The notes beneath the pieces are model-generated. The model did no database searches and had not been told where the DNA came from. It saw nothing but the letters and a program-made list of their open reading frames with translations. A program made the position numbers and the translations under genes. Shown here piece by piece: positions 7,304 to 15,154 of a DNA stretch of 36,480 bases (position 1 is the stretch's first letter; every line of letters starts with the position of its first letter). This DNA comes from SFWF01 sp045591645 (GTDB taxonomy: Bacteria > Bacillota > Clostridia > Oscillospirales > Acutalibacteraceae): assembly GCA_045591645.1 (NCBI GenBank), contig JAZNTG010000068.1:1-36480 (forward strand), given 5' to 3'.

Positions 7304-8980
7304 TTATTCTGCGGTAAGTTCAACAGCTGTTACTATCGTCTTGCCGTTGCTTGCATCAACCGTTATCTGAATATCGTCGCCCACCTTTACAAAGGGAAGT
7401 GCGTCGTTCAAAGCTATATTTGCTATATAGATGCTGTCATTGTTTTCAATTCTTATATAATAGCAGGTATTTCCTTCAACCACTGCTGAAGAGATATCTG
7501 CTACCTTTCCCGAGATGACCTCATCGGTATCGGAAGGTGTTGTTGATTCATCAAGCTTACCTGCTTGCTTTAAAAGTCTGCGGTATTCAGCCTCTGCGTC
7601 TGCAAGGGTGTCGGCAACTCCGACTATCTGATAATTTGAAACCGATACGAAGGAGTAAGCCTTTACAAGACCTGCATCGTCCTTAAGACTTATAAAATAG
7701 GACGGAGTGTTTGCGATGTTTACAAGAATCGGGAAGGTAGCGGTGTAACCTTTTTCCTGAATTTTACCAACTGCAGATTCCATAGCCGAATATTCTTCGG
7801 CGCCGTTTATAGAATAGGTCTTGGCTTCCTTTGTGCGCAGGTTTACAAGTATAAATCCAATATTGGATTCATCAGCAACGACCGATGTGATACCTGTGTA
7901 TACCCATATATCATCGTTTATCGCGAGGTAGTTATAGCCTTCCGTGGTGGTAACAACATTCTTCTGAGAAATAAGCGAGTTGAAGTAACCGTTCTTATAG
8001 GCACCCCAATAATTTGCCTGTCTCAACACAACATCTGCATCATAAACGCAGTCTATCCACTGCGGAATATCGGTAGTATCATAGTAGGTCATAGCACCGT
8101 CTACGGCATTGACAGTAATAATACCCGTTATATCGTATCCGCCGAGAACGCCGATGGTATAATCATAGCAGGAAACTATCCAGTAGGGCGCGCCGTTCTC
8201 ATCTATCTCGAACGAAACAGAATCGATCATCTTTGTAGGATATGAGAACCTTACGTGGCGCATAAGATCGCGTGAGAAATACTCACAGGGCGCATATTTC
8301 ATTCCGCTCGGAAGCTCGACAAGCTCGGTGTCCTGAGTTGCCATATCTATCTTTACATAGTAAGGGATACCCTCGTCCTTGTTGGTGTACCATTTGATAA
8401 TGTCTGCATATTCAAGCGGGGAGACCCTGACGGGAGTATTTTTATAATTGATCTGAGTATAGTAAGAGGAAACATTGAACTGTGATACAAGGTCAACGAC
8501 CTCACCGATCTTGCGGCTTCCAAGCCTCTCGGCAGTATCGCGGTCAACGACAGGTATCTGAGACAGAGGAAGCTCTGCAATATCCTCATTGAAATTCGAT
8601 TCGGTCACGGTGAGCATCTGCTGATACTTCGACGCGTTGAATATCTGCGATGAGGTTACAAACAGAGCGCCTATGACGACTATAGCAACAGCGGCAATGA
8701 TAAGTACTGCGCGCTTGAGGATCTTCTTATTAGCAAAAATTCTGTTTGCAGTGTCAGCATTGATTTCGATTCTGCTTCTTTTTTTACGTCCGTCGAGCAG
8801 GTTTGCGATGACTACAGATTTCGTAATGATCCCCATAGCTAGGAAGTATATCACAGCAATGAAGATCAGAAATCCCCAGAATGAAGAAGATTTCAGATTG
8901 ATGACAGGAAGAGCCAGATAATAATACAGTGCCGATAAAACGACAGTAATTATTGCGGGCAGTCCATATTTTTTAAACAT
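7304..8980 (-). CDS. unrecognised membrane protein with large external domain
   Basis: I do not recognise this 558-residue protein. Three hydrophobic segments lie near the N-terminus (about 8-27, 34-58 and 90-109), with a basic loop between the second and third (GRKKRSR). The remaining 450 residues are soluble and probably extracytoplasmic. They are rich in aromatic and beta-type sequence with repeated short motifs of the form IxxVNAVDGAMTYYD and GFILVNLRTKEAKTYSI, which recall repeated beta-strand or PepSY-like modules. The last 80 residues (ISGKVADISSAVVEGNTCYYIRI onward) look like a small separate OB-like beta domain. The gene has its own promoter, a GAGGTGAT site before the ATG, and a terminator, and is divergent from lon. 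No function is assigned. Confidence 0.6.
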   Translation of the reverse strand: MFKKYGLPAIITVVLSALYYYLALPVINLKSSSFWGFLIFIAVIYFLAMGIITKSVVIANLLDGRKKRSRIEINADTANRIFANKKILKRAVLIIAAVAIVVIGALFVTSSQIFNASKYQQMLTVTESNFNEDIAELPLSQIPVVDRDTAERLGSRKIGEVVDLVSQFNVSSYYTQINYKNTPVRVSPLEYADIIKWYTNKDEGIPYYVKIDMATQDTELVELPSGMKYAPCEYFSRDLMRHVRFSYPTKMIDSVSFEIDENGAPYWIVSCYDYTIGVLGGYDITGIITVNAVDGAMTYYDTTDIPQWIDCVYDADVVLRQANYWGAYKNGYFNSLISQKNVVTTTEGYNYLAINDDIWVYTGITSVVADESNIGFILVNLRTKEAKTYSINGAEEYSAMESAVGKIQEKGYTATFPILVNIANTPSYFISLKDDAGLVKAYSFVSVSNYQIVGVADTLADAEAEYRRLLKQAGKLDESTTPSDTDEVISGKVADISSAVVEGNTCYYIRIENNDSIYIANIALNDALPFVKVGDDIQITVDASNGKTIVTAVELTAE

Positions 8981-9009
8981 CAGATCACCTCAAAATAAGA
9001 TATACATAT

Positions 9010-9038
9010 ATTATACCAAAAATTGTATTCTAATACAA
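9010..9038 (-). promoter_or_regulatory. promoter of the membrane-anchored protein gene
   Basis: On the minus strand TTGTAT (9033-9038) and TATAAT (9010-9015) are separated by 17 bp. The gene starts 30 bp downstream behind GAGGTGAT. Confidence 0.7.
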
Positions 9039-9039
9039 T
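9022..9039. promoter_or_regulatory. palindromic operator candidate
   Basis: ATTGTATT-CT-AATACAAT is a perfect 8-2-8 inverted repeat. It covers the -35 box of the minus-strand promoter. A dimeric repressor bound here would block that promoter. No regulator is identified. Confidence 0.4.
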
Positions 9040-9091
9040 ATTGTTTTCTGACTTTTTTGTTAATTTACCGTAAATTTCAAGTGGTTTTTAG

Positions 9092-9120
9092 TTGAATAGT
9101 TTGCGTTTTTGTGTTACAAT
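9092..9120 (+). promoter_or_regulatory. promoter of the lon-engB-lysA operon
   Basis: TTGAAT (9092-9097), exactly 17 bp, then TACAAT (9115-9120), giving a start near 9127. No CtsR-type heptad or CIRCE element was seen nearby. Confidence 0.75.
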
Positions 9121-9159
9121 TACTCAATACAAATATTCACCTTGGAGATCAAAACTGTA

Positions 9160-11556
9160 ATGAATGAAATGAACTTTACATATATGCCTATGCTGGCTCT
9201 ACGCGGACTTGCTTGTTTTCCTTCGGTCATACTTCATTTTGAAGTCGGCAGAAAGAAGTCTATAAACGCTCTTAATCTCGCAATGGAAAAGGGCAGAAAG
9301 ATATATCTTGTAACACAGAAGAATATTATGGACGAGGACCCTTCGGCAGACGGACTCTACGAGGTCGGCTGTGTTGCACGTATCTGTCAGATACTGCGTA
9401 TGCCTGACGACAGTGTTAAGGTTATGGTCGAGGGACTTTACCGTGCGGGTCATCTGGAAGTTGCCGACAAAAAGGATGTTATGCTCGCGGCGGTTGAAAG
9501 GCTTTATGATGAAGAGATATCACAGCGTCCTGTTTATACAGAGTCTCTGGTCAGACGCGTACGTAAGGAGTTTGAAGCATATGCGTCAAAGGGTATAAAG
9601 CTCGCACCCGACATAACCCTGACCGTATCAGAGCGTTCTGAGGTTGGCTACCTTGCCGACTTTATCGCTTTTAATATTCCCGTACCGCTTGCTGAAAAAC
9701 AAAGGGTGCTGAGCGAGCTTTCGCCCATAAAGCGCGCGAAATACGTTATTGAAATGCTGAGGAAAGAGAGTCAGATTGTCGATATCGATCGCAAGATAGG
9801 CGAGCAGGTAAAGGTGCAGATAGATGACAATCAGCGCGAATATTACTTACGCGAGCAGATAAAGGCTATAAATTTTGAGCTTTACGGCGATATGGAAGAG
9901 GACGAGGTAGAGGAATATTTCTCTAAAATAGACGCCATTAAAGCTGATGAAAGGGTAAAGGAAAAGCTTGCAAAAGAGGTCGTGAAGCTTCACAAAATGC
10001 CTCAGGGCTCCCACGAAGCGACCGTTGTGAGAAATTACCTTGATCTTTGTTTACAGCTTCCGTGGAATGAACAGACCTCTGTTAAGGTGGACGTAAACCG
10101 TGCGACAAAAATTCTTGACCGCGACTTTTACGCTATGGATAAGGTCAAGGAAAGAATTTTAGAGATGCTGTCGGTTTATGCGCTGGCGCCCGATATCAAG
10201 GGACAGATAATCTGTCTTGTGGGACCTCCTGGTGTCGGAAAGACCTCTATCGCGCGCTCTATCGCCGAGTGTATGGGTAGACGCTTTGCGAGGATATCGC
10301 TTGGCGGCGTCAGTGACGAGGCTGAGATACGTGGACACCGAAAGACCTATATCGGTGCTATGCCCGGTAAAATAATATCGGCTGTTAAGGATGCAGGCTC
10401 TTCAAATCCGCTTATACTGCTTGACGAGATAGATAAGCTAGGTCACGATTATAAGGGCGATCCGTCTGCCGCGCTTTTAGAGGTTCTGGACGGCGAGCAG
10501 AACAATACCTTTGTTGATCACTTCGTCGATATGCCATTTGACCTCAGCCACGCGGTATTTATCACTACCGCCAATACCGAGGCTACTATTCCCGAGCCGC
10601 TTCGCGACCGTATGGAGATAATCTCTCTTACAAGCTATACAAGAGAAGAAAAGTTTCATATTGCGCTCAGGCATCTCGTAAAAAGACAGATAAAAAATCA
10701 CGGTATGACTGCCCGTCAGATAAAAATAACAGATGAGGCGATTTACAGCCTTATTGACTTTTACACAAGAGAAGCAGGCGTCAGAAAGCTTGAACGCTCG
10801 ATAGCATCCCTCTGCAGAAAGTCTGCAAAGCTTATCGCGTCAGGAGAGAAAAAACAGGTCAAGGTCGACGAAGCTTTAGTAAGGACCATGCTGGGCAAAA
10901 AGCGTTATACGGTAGAGGAGATACTTGAGCGTGATGAAGTCGGTATCATTAACGGTCTTGCATGGACTTCGGTCGGCGGCGAAGTAATGCAGCTTGAGGT
11001 CGCTGTACTTCCCGGAAGCGGAAAGCTCGAGCTTACAGGCTCTCTCGGCGATGTTATGCAGGAGTCTGCAAAAGCGGCTGTATCATATGTCCGTGCGAAT
11101 GTCGAAAAATACAGCATTTCATCCGATTTTTATTCCAAAAAGGATATTCATATCCACGCGACCGAGGGTGCAGTTCCCAAGGACGGACCGAGCGCAGGTA
11201 TCACTATTGCCACTGCTTTGGTATCGGCTTTAACGGGTCGCGCTGTCAAACGCGATATCGCTATGACGGGTGAGGTGACAGTAAAGGGTAGAGTACTGCC
11301 TATCGGCGGACTTAAAGAAAAAAGCATGGCGGCATACCGCGCGGGGGTAAAAACCGTATTTATACCCAAGGCTAATGAAGCCGACCTCGACGATCTGGAT
11401 AAGACAGTGCTCGAAAATGTCAGGTTTGTTACAGTGTCAAATGTTGAAACTGTGATAGACAATGCGCTTTGTGCGGCTATAAATAATGAAAAAATGCCTG
11501 ATGTTATTCCTACTGCAAAGCTTACGGGCTTTGAGTCGGGTCGCATCAGTCAGTAG
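9160..11556 (+). CDS. lon: ATP-dependent protease Lon
   Basis: This 798-residue cytoplasmic protease degrades damaged and short-lived regulatory proteins. It shows the N-terminal substrate-binding domain (about 8-210), the AAA+ module with Walker A GPPGVGKTS (355-363) and Walker B LLDEIDK, and the C-terminal peptidase with the Ser/Lys dyad: Ser678 in DGPSAG and Lys721 in GGLKEKS, 43 residues apart as in other Lon enzymes. Length is normal. The ATG at 9160 follows the promoter at 9092-9120 and a TTGGAGAT site; an in-frame TTG further upstream lies inside the -10 region and cannot be used. It begins an operon with engB and lysA; lon next to engB (ysxC) is a conserved Firmicutes pairing. Confidence 0.97.
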   Translation: MNEMNFTYMPMLALRGLACFPSVILHFEVGRKKSINALNLAMEKGRKIYLVTQKNIMDEDPSADGLYEVGCVARICQILRMPDDSVKVMVEGLYRAGHLEVADKKDVMLAAVERLYDEEISQRPVYTESLVRRVRKEFEAYASKGIKLAPDITLTVSERSEVGYLADFIAFNIPVPLAEKQRVLSELSPIKRAKYVIEMLRKESQIVDIDRKIGEQVKVQIDDNQREYYLREQIKAINFELYGDMEEDEVEEYFSKIDAIKADERVKEKLAKEVVKLHKMPQGSHEATVVRNYLDLCLQLPWNEQTSVKVDVNRATKILDRDFYAMDKVKERILEMLSVYALAPDIKGQIICLVGPPGVGKTSIARSIAECMGRRFARISLGGVSDEAEIRGHRKTYIGAMPGKIISAVKDAGSSNPLILLDEIDKLGHDYKGDPSAALLEVLDGEQNNTFVDHFVDMPFDLSHAVFITTANTEATIPEPLRDRMEIISLTSYTREEKFHIALRHLVKRQIKNHGMTARQIKITDEAIYSLIDFYTREAGVRKLERSIASLCRKSAKLIASGEKKQVKVDEALVRTMLGKKRYTVEEILERDEVGIINGLAWTSVGGEVMQLEVAVLPGSGKLELTGSLGDVMQESAKAAVSYVRANVEKYSISSDFYSKKDIHIHATEGAVPKDGPSAGITIATALVSALTGRAVKRDIAMTGEVTVKGRVLPIGGLKEKSMAAYRAGVKTVFIPKANEADLDDLDKTVLENVRFVTVSNVETVIDNALCAAINNEKMPDVIPTAKLTGFESGRISQ

Positions 11557-11563
11557 GTGAATT

Positions 11564-12148
11564 ATGAATTTTAACAATGTTTATTTTGAAAAGGCTTTCG
11601 GCACAGCGGCACAGCTCGAAGCTTCAGACCTTCCCGAATTTTGTTTTTCGGGACGCTCTAATGTGGGAAAGTCCTCACTTATAAATAAGCTTGTAGGCAG
11701 AAAGTCGCTTGCTCGTGTCAGCGGAAAACCGGGAAAGACAGTAACGGTAAACTTTTACCGTGCTGACGCTATCCGCATAGTTGACCTTCCGGGCTACGGC
11801 TATGCAAAGGTGCCTTTTGCAGAGCGCGACCGTTGGTCGGATCTTATGGAGGGGTATTTCAAGTCGGACAGAGATATCCGTATGGTATTTGCCCTCATCG
11901 ATATGCGCCATCCGCCCTCTGGCCACGATATCGCTATGCTTGATTTTCTGTATCAGATGGAAATGCCGTATACCGTTGTGCTCACAAAAAGCGATAAGTT
12001 AAATCGCGGAGAATATACCGCCCGAATGGAAAACATATCCGAAGAACTCGGGGAATATGGTGTCGGGGTAGAGATAATACCTTTCTCGGCGCAAAACGGC
12101 GAGGGCGTAGAAAAACTTAAAGCGATAATTGAAGGAGAAATGTCATAA
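11564..12148 (+). CDS. engB: ribosome biogenesis GTPase EngB (YsxC)
   Basis: This 194-residue GTPase assists late assembly of the large ribosomal subunit. The G motifs are in order: G1 GRSNVGKSS (about 30-38), G3 DLPGYGYA (about 71-78) and G4 TKSDK (about 142-146). Length is normal for the TrmE-Era-EngA-EngB family. The ATG lies 7 bp after the lon stop, behind AGGTGA. The stop overlaps the first base of lysA, so the three genes should be made together. Confidence 0.95.
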   Translation: MNFNNVYFEKAFGTAAQLEASDLPEFCFSGRSNVGKSSLINKLVGRKSLARVSGKPGKTVTVNFYRADAIRIVDLPGYGYAKVPFAERDRWSDLMEGYFKSDRDIRMVFALIDMRHPPSGHDIAMLDFLYQMEMPYTVVLTKSDKLNRGEYTARMENISEELGEYGVGVEIIPFSAQNGEGVEKLKAIIEGEMS

Positions 12149-13443
12149 TGCTGAATGACAGATACGGCATAAACGAAAGCGGTCATCTGACCCTCGGTGG
12201 TGTTGACGCGGTCACGCTCGCTGAGAAGTGGGGAACACCGCTTTATGTCTTTGACGAGGATAATATAAGAAATAATTGCAGAGACTATGTTGATGCTTTT
12301 AAAAAGCACTATGACGGCGAGGCTCTGGTCCTCTATGCAAGCAAGGCGTTTTCCTGTAAGGAGATGTACAGACTTGTAAAGAGCGAGGGACTCGGCACCG
12401 ATGTTGTCTCGGCAGGCGAGCTTTATACTGCTGTTGCCGCGGGCTTTGATGCAGGGAGAATTTACTTCCACGGCAACAATAAGACCGAGGATGAGCTTGA
12501 ATACGCGCTCCGTTGCGGTATAGGAAGAATAGTCGTAGATAATATTTCCGAGCTTCATCTGCTCAATAGAATAGCGTCTGAAATGGGTAAGACAGCAGAG
12601 ATCCTGTTCAGAATAAAACCGGGTATCGACGCTCACACTCATAGTTTTATCCGTACGGGACAGATAGATTCAAAATTCGGCTTTGCGCTTGAAAACGGCG
12701 AAGCCTATGAGGCGGCAAAAGAGGCGGCAAGACTGAAGAGCGTGAAGCTTGTAGGCATCCACTGCCATATCGGCTCTCAGATATTTGAGACCGAGCCCTT
12801 TGTCGCGGCGGCTGAAGTGATGCTAACTTTCGCAAAGAAGATAACCGATGAGCTCGGCTGTGAGATAAAGGAAGTCAACTTCGGCGGCGGCTACGGAATA
12901 AAATATCTTCGGACCGACCGCCCCGTTTCAACTGATGAAAGCATCAGACTGCTCTGCGACGCAGTAAAAGAAAACTGCAAGAAGCTTGGTATGGTTCTTC
13001 CGAGGATCATTGTTGAACCGGGTAGATCAATAGTCGGCGCGTCGACCATGACCCTTTATAAAGTAGGCTCGGTAAAGACTATAAAGGATGTTCGCACCTA
13101 TGTGTCGGTCGACGGAGGTATGGCTGATAATCCGCGTTATGCACTTTATAATGCAGACTATGAGATAGTTGTTGCAAATAAAGCCAATAAACCGCGTGAT
13201 ATGAAGGTAACCGTTGCGGGAAAGTGCTGTGAGTCGGGAGATGTCATTCAGGAAAATACAATGATACAGACCCCAGAGGTCGGCGACACCCTTGCAGTCC
13301 TCGCAACAGGTGCATACAACTACTCAATGGCAAGTAACTATAATCGCATAAGACGCCCCGCGGCAGTCATGTTAAAGGACGGAGAATCAAGGCTCATCAT
13401 AAAACGCGAAACCTATGAGGATATAATCAGAAACGATATATAA
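12148..13443 (+). CDS. lysA: diaminopimelate decarboxylase
   Basis: This 431-residue PLP enzyme removes CO2 from meso-diaminopimelate to give L-lysine, the last step of lysine synthesis. The PLP lysine is probably Lys66 in YASKAFSCKE. HCHIGSQI, FGGGYG, EPGRSIVG and CCESGDV are the expected fold-III barrel and active-site motifs. Length is normal. Its ATG overlaps the engB stop (TAATG), showing coupling. No L-box precedes it, so within this window lysine control is visible only at the transporter at 2606. A strong terminator follows. Confidence 0.95.
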   Translation: MLNDRYGINESGHLTLGGVDAVTLAEKWGTPLYVFDEDNIRNNCRDYVDAFKKHYDGEALVLYASKAFSCKEMYRLVKSEGLGTDVVSAGELYTAVAAGFDAGRIYFHGNNKTEDELEYALRCGIGRIVVDNISELHLLNRIASEMGKTAEILFRIKPGIDAHTHSFIRTGQIDSKFGFALENGEAYEAAKEAARLKSVKLVGIHCHIGSQIFETEPFVAAAEVMLTFAKKITDELGCEIKEVNFGGGYGIKYLRTDRPVSTDESIRLLCDAVKENCKKLGMVLPRIIVEPGRSIVGASTMTLYKVGSVKTIKDVRTYVSVDGGMADNPRYALYNADYEIVVANKANKPRDMKVTVAGKCCESGDVIQENTMIQTPEVGDTLAVLATGAYNYSMASNYNRIRRPAAVMLKDGESRLIIKRETYEDIIRNDI

Positions 13444-13448
13444 AATAC

Positions 13449-13485
13449 AAAACGGAAGACAGCAACACTCTGTCTTCCGTTTTTA
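13449..13485. terminator. bidirectional terminator between lysA and fumarase beta genes
   Basis: ACGGAAGACA (13452-13461) pairs perfectly with TGTCTTCCGT (13471-13480), flanked by A and T runs on both sides. It serves the two converging genes. Confidence 0.85.
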
Positions 13486-14016
13486 TCTGCTTTTAAAAAG
13501 GTTTCCGCCCGCGGCATCAATAGCGCAAATGAGAGGAAAGTCTTTAAAGGTGAGTTTTTTTACAGATTCGCATCCAAGTTCGGGGAAAGCGATGACTTCG
13601 CACTCGGTAACAGAGGCGGCGGCAAGCGCGCCTGCTCCACCTATGGCACAAAGGTAGACCGCGCCGTTTTTCCGGATTGAGTGGCAGACCTCATCACTTC
13701 GATCACCCTTACCGATAACGCACTTTACACCAAGGTCGAAAAGTCTCGGAGAATAGCCATCCATTCGGCTCGATGTGGTCGGACCACAGCTGCCTATTGC
13801 AAGGCCTTTTGGAGTAGGTGTGGGTCCGGCATAGTATATAGCGGCGCCGCTGAGCTCAAAAGGAAGAGGAGCACCTACGTCCAAAAGCTCGAAGATCTTT
13901 TTATGAGCGGCATCTCGGGCGGTGTAGACTGTGCCCGAAAGTATGACACGGTCACCGGCTTTAAGATCTGCGGCGACCGTGGAAAGATCAGTTGTGTTGA
14001 TTCTTATCTCATTCAT
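13483..14016 (-). CDS. fumB: class I fumarate hydratase, beta subunit
   Basis: This 177-residue protein matches the C-terminal/beta part of iron-sulfur fumarases and tartrate dehydratases. Motifs include LSGTVYTARDAAHKK, FELSGAAIYYAGP, GPTTSSRMDGY and IGKGDRS. The enzyme interconverts fumarate and malate and needs an alpha subunit that carries the 4Fe-4S cluster. No alpha gene lies within the window, which is unusual since the two are often adjacent. The ATG comes one base after the stop of the DivIVA-like gene, with only a weak ribosome site, so it probably depends on coupling to that gene. The symbol is used loosely for the subunit, not for E. coli FumB. Confidence 0.85.
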   Translation of the reverse strand: MNEIRINTTDLSTVAADLKAGDRVILSGTVYTARDAAHKKIFELLDVGAPLPFELSGAAIYYAGPTPTPKGLAIGSCGPTTSSRMDGYSPRLFDLGVKCVIGKGDRSDEVCHSIRKNGAVYLCAIGGAGALAAASVTECEVIAFPELGCESVKKLTFKDFPLICAIDAAGGNLFKSR

Positions 14017-14017
14017 C

Positions 14018-14584
14018 TTAGCTTAATTTTTCGTATATCTCAGAAAATTCTTCACTGATGCGAACACGCTCGGCATCTCCTTCGCTGACCTTTTCCTTAG
14101 CGTCGGCAAGGGAAGCGGAAAGAGAGGAAAGGTCCGCAACATATTTCTCCGAAGCGGAGACTATCTGGCGTGTAATGGTATGTAAAGACTCTTCGGTCTG
14201 TTCGATATTCTGAAGTCTTATTTTTGCCTGCTCGTTTATAATATCGGCTTTTTCTTCAGCTCGGTCAACTATGCTCTTTGCGCTTGACTTGGAAACAAGA
14301 TAAAGTTTTCCTATCTTGCGGCCCAGAGACTCGATCTCATCGGCTTTTTCTTTAAACGCGTTAAGCTCTTCAGTAAGTCTTGAATTCTCGCCCGACAGCT
14401 CACTGTTATTCTTTACAGCCTCATTAAAGTTAGCCTTTAAAGAAGAAAGTTCTTCTTCTAAAGCCTTTATCTTATCGTTCATCGAAGCCGAAAGTAACTT
14501 CATCTCGGCATCCTTTTTATGCACATAGTCAAAAACATCTTCGCGGTTGAAGCCTAAGAAGCTAGTCCTGAACTCGACAGCCAT
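14018..14584 (-). CDS. DivIVA-like coiled-coil protein
   Basis: This 188-residue protein begins with FRTSFLGFNREDVFDYV, close to the N-terminal membrane-curvature motif of DivIVA/GpsB proteins, followed by a long coiled coil (about 25-100) and a second helical part rich in Ala, Glu and Lys. Such proteins mark cell poles and division sites and recruit partners. Its GGAGGGA site and own promoter are clear. It is co-transcribed with the fumarase beta gene, an odd pairing. It could be a division-site scaffold, but the precise role is not known. Confidence 0.65.
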   Translation of the reverse strand: MAVEFRTSFLGFNREDVFDYVHKKDAEMKLLSASMNDKIKALEEELSSLKANFNEAVKNNSELSGENSRLTEELNAFKEKADEIESLGRKIGKLYLVSKSSAKSIVDRAEEKADIINEQAKIRLQNIEQTEESLHTITRQIVSASEKYVADLSSLSASLADAKEKVSEGDAERVRISEEFSEIYEKLS

Positions 14585-14614
14585 AATGTCCCTCCAATGA
14601 TGATTAGTTCTTAC

Positions 14615-14643
14615 ATTGTAACAGAAAAACCGCTAAATTACAA
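14615..14643 (-). promoter_or_regulatory. promoter of the DivIVA-like and fumarase beta genes
   Basis: On the minus strand TTGTAA (14638-14643), 17 bp, then TACAAT (14615-14620). GGAGGGA follows just before the start codon at 14584. Confidence 0.7.
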
Positions 14644-14693
14644 CAAAAATATTATAAAGCAGTTGAAAACAGCATAATTTATGCATATTATCC

Positions 14694-14722
14694 TTGAAAA
14701 ATGCATAGAAATAATATATTAT
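14694..14722 (+). promoter_or_regulatory. promoter of the nusB to tyrS operon
   Basis: TTGAAA (14694-14699), 17 bp, then TATTAT (14717-14722). A second TATAAT-like box lies just downstream in a very AT-rich stretch (14705-14745), so the exact start point is uncertain. GCGAGGTG (14749-14756) is the nusB ribosome site. Confidence 0.6.
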
Positions 14723-14761
14723 ATATTATGTATAATTATGTATATATCAGCGAGGTGTCCT

Positions 14762-15154
14762 ATGACAAGAAAAGAAGCAAGAGAGCAGGCGTTTATACTG
14801 CTTTTCCAAAACACCTTCAGAAACGAAGGGCTTGAAGAGCTTATTGAAACCGAAACGGAGAACGGTGCATACTGTGAGGATGAATACTGCACTGCCGCGG
14901 TAAAAGCCGCTATAGATAATTCGGACGAGATAACAGAACTGATAGTAAAATATGCAAAGGGCTGGAAGATAGAGCGTATCTCCCGCGTTGCAATATCAGC
15001 ACTTCGCCTTGCTATTTGCGAAATGAAATATTTTGACGATATTCCTACCGCGGTATCTATCAACGAGGCGGTCGAGCTTGTCAAAAAATATGCAACGGCA
15101 GAGGATGCCGCTTTTGTTAACGGAATACTCGGTTCCGTATCAAGGGAAGCCTGA
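14762..15154 (+). CDS. nusB: transcription antitermination factor NusB
   Basis: This 130-residue all-helical RNA-binding protein acts with NusE (S10) on boxA elements to stop premature termination, mainly in rRNA operons. RKEAREQAFILLFQ at the N-terminus and ISINEAVELVKKYATAEDAAFVNGILG near the end (here read as VSINEAVEL...) are characteristic. The ATG at 14762 follows GCGAGGTG at good distance; the longer in-frame reading back to 14681 covers the promoter and is rejected. It is the first gene of a ten-gene run, and its stop overlaps the xseA start by one base. Confidence 0.95.
   Translation: MTRKEAREQAFILLFQNTFRNEGLEELIETETENGAYCEDEYCTAAVKAAIDNSDEITELIVKYAKGWKIERISRVAISALRLAICEMKYFDDIPTAVSINEAVELVKKYATAEDAAFVNGILGSVSREA

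Noticed and set aside
8985..9150. CtsR or HrcA (CIRCE) site for heat control of lon
   Set aside because: No GGTCAAA-type heptad repeat and no CIRCE inverted repeat was found by eye.
9109..9159. In-frame TTG start upstream of lon
   Set aside because: It overlaps the -10 box of the lon promoter, so it is not on the mRNA.
11953..12642. 229-codon minus-strand open frame opposite engB and lysA
   Set aside because: Both plus-strand genes are certain by motif, and the antisense product shows no recognisable feature or ribosome site; it is a shadow.
14681..14761. Longer nusB start at 14681
   Set aside because: It covers the promoter and an AT-rich stretch; NusB normally begins near RKEAREQA, as with the ATG at 14762.
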